Part shown: positions 36,049 through 36,510 of the stretch, piece by piece | Position numbering within the stretch: the first letter of the stretch is position 1 | Layout of the letters: every line of letters starts with the position of its first letter | Origin: an uncultured Opitutia bacterium | GTDB taxonomy: Bacteria > Verrucomicrobiota > Verrucomicrobiia > Opitutales > Opitutaceae | Length of the DNA stretch: 36,510 nucleotides | Assembly (NCBI GenBank): GCA_903896015.1 | Contig: CAITWF010000084.1 | Location: forward strand, 1 to 36,510 | Reading direction: 5' to 3' | Made by a program: the position numbers and the translations under genes | Notes under the pieces: generated by a model | Seen by the model: the letters and a program-made list of their open reading frames with translations, nothing else | Databases searched by the model: none | What the model was told of the DNA's origin: nothing

Positions 36049-36444
36049 GCCGTCGGCGCCGGTCGCGGACCGGCCGACGCCGACGAAGCCGGGGTCCAGC
36101 GGCAGGTCCCCGCGCGGATCGTCAGGGCTGGCGTAGCGGCCGCTCGCATTGGCCTGCCAGATCTCGATCATGGCGTCGGGGATGGCCGCGCCGTCGCCGT
36201 CCAGCACGCGGCCGATGATCTCGATCACCTCGCCGGCCACCGCGCCGCGCGGGCCGCTGACGTTGAGCAAATCGTGTTCGGGCGGGAACAGGTCCGGGCG
36301 GGCGCCCATGTCCGCGTGGCCCACCAGGTCGGCGCCGCCTTTCCAGGGCAGGGCGTAATGGAAGAACGGCCCCACTGTCTGCCAGGGGGTCTGGCCGAAG
36401 ATCTCCGGGCTCTGATTGTCGAGGCTTCGGCTGTCGGCGATCAC
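36049..36444 (-). CDS. pcaG: Protocatechuate 3,4-dioxygenase alpha subunit, 3' truncated
   Basis: About 132 recognisable residues from a GTG at 36444. Motifs: GQTPWQTVGPFFHYALPW near the start, EVIEIIGRVLDGDGAAIPDAMIEIWQANASGRY in part, and DPGFVGVGRSATGADG where family members continue with an F-R-F strand; here the sequence turns into unrelated Gly/Ser residues at ~36049. Full PcaG is about 200 aa, so the last third is lost. PcaG and PcaH form the intradiol dioxygenase that opens protocatechuate to carboxymuconate; the iron ligands sit in PcaH. The GTG overlaps the pcaH stop by four bases (GTGA), a normal pcaHG arrangement. Proteobacterial in style and unrelated to the neighbours. Confidence 0.85.
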
Positions 36445-36510
36445 GGGCGAGTCTCCATGGGCGTGGCGTCGCGGCCGCGCAGGACCAGGTCGAACAGATA
36501 GCCCAGCGCC
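36441..36510 (-). CDS. pcaH: Protocatechuate 3,4-dioxygenase beta subunit, C-terminal end only
   Basis: The last 22 residues are visible (ALGYLFDLVLRGRDATPMET and two more), ending at a TGA (36441-36443) that overlaps the pcaG start. F-D-[LI]-V-L-R-G-R-x-A-T-P is the characteristic PcaH C-terminus. The rest lies beyond the window edge. Confidence 0.75.
   Translation of the reverse strand, partial: ALGYLFDLVLRGRDATPMETRP

Noticed and set aside
1-36510. tRNA, rRNA, CRISPR array, insertion-sequence ends or attachment sites
   Set aside because: I looked for cloverleaf-like arms, spaced direct repeats and terminal inverted repeats flanking a transposase and saw none; no transposase or integrase motif occurs in any frame.

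Overview
The window looks like a chromosomal carbohydrate-utilisation region of a high-GC Verrucomicrobiota bacterium, most likely Opitutaceae. The support is the combination of a planctomycete/verrucomicrobial-type DUF1592 cytochrome protein with a DUF1552 (HXXSHH) partner, a beta-propeller hybrid sensor kinase, a TonB-dependent receptor fragment, and many signal-peptide glycoside hydrolases with Gly/Pro/Arg-rich linkers. The last ~460 bases do not fit: they are antisense protocatechuate 3,4-dioxygenase genes (pcaH end, pcaG start) of proteobacterial type, so the right end is a junction of some kind.

Layout. 1-54 (-): first codons of an unlisted gene, perhaps a LacI-like regulator. 268-4671 (-): a 1467-aa fusion of a GH28 beta-helix and a GH106-type alpha-L-rhamnosidase. 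5019-8779 (-): sensor kinase (5' end missing), NarL-type response regulator, small cupin. 8792-10030 (+): 3' fragment of a TonB-dependent receptor, head to head with the truncated kinase. 10238-18218 (+): two tandem GH2 paralogues, a calcium-site beta-propeller protein, and the N-terminal domain only of a rhamnogalacturonan acetylesterase-like protein. 18297-18511 (-): a GH106 remnant with signal peptide, a nonsense codon and no 3' part. 18811-25242 (-): GH29 fucosidase, unrecognised 659-aa secreted protein, PL26/YetA-like rhamnogalacturonan lyase. 25573-26589 (+): CE1-like esterase. 26617-32994 (-): DUF1592 c-type cytochrome protein, large alpha/beta hydrolase, DUF1552 protein. 33153-34625 (+): secreted 8-blade WD40 protein. 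34786-~36050 (+): second DUF1592-type lipoprotein, cut off at the pcaG junction.

How it works together (inference). GH28, GH106, GH2, PL26, GH29, the acetylesterase relic and the esterases fit stepwise breakdown of rhamnogalacturonan-I-type pectin and its galactose/fucose-containing decorations in the periplasm or outside the cell. The TonB receptor would import oligosaccharides and the kinase/regulator pair would sense them. The DUF1592/DUF1552 operon is a less understood extracytoplasmic redox-type module.

The main oddities are three places where two genes are both cut at the same point (about 8.78, 18.2-18.3 and 36.05 kb), the GH28-GH106 fusion together with a relic of the stand-alone GH106 gene, and GH2 paralogues lacking the usual Asn-Glu acid/base pair.
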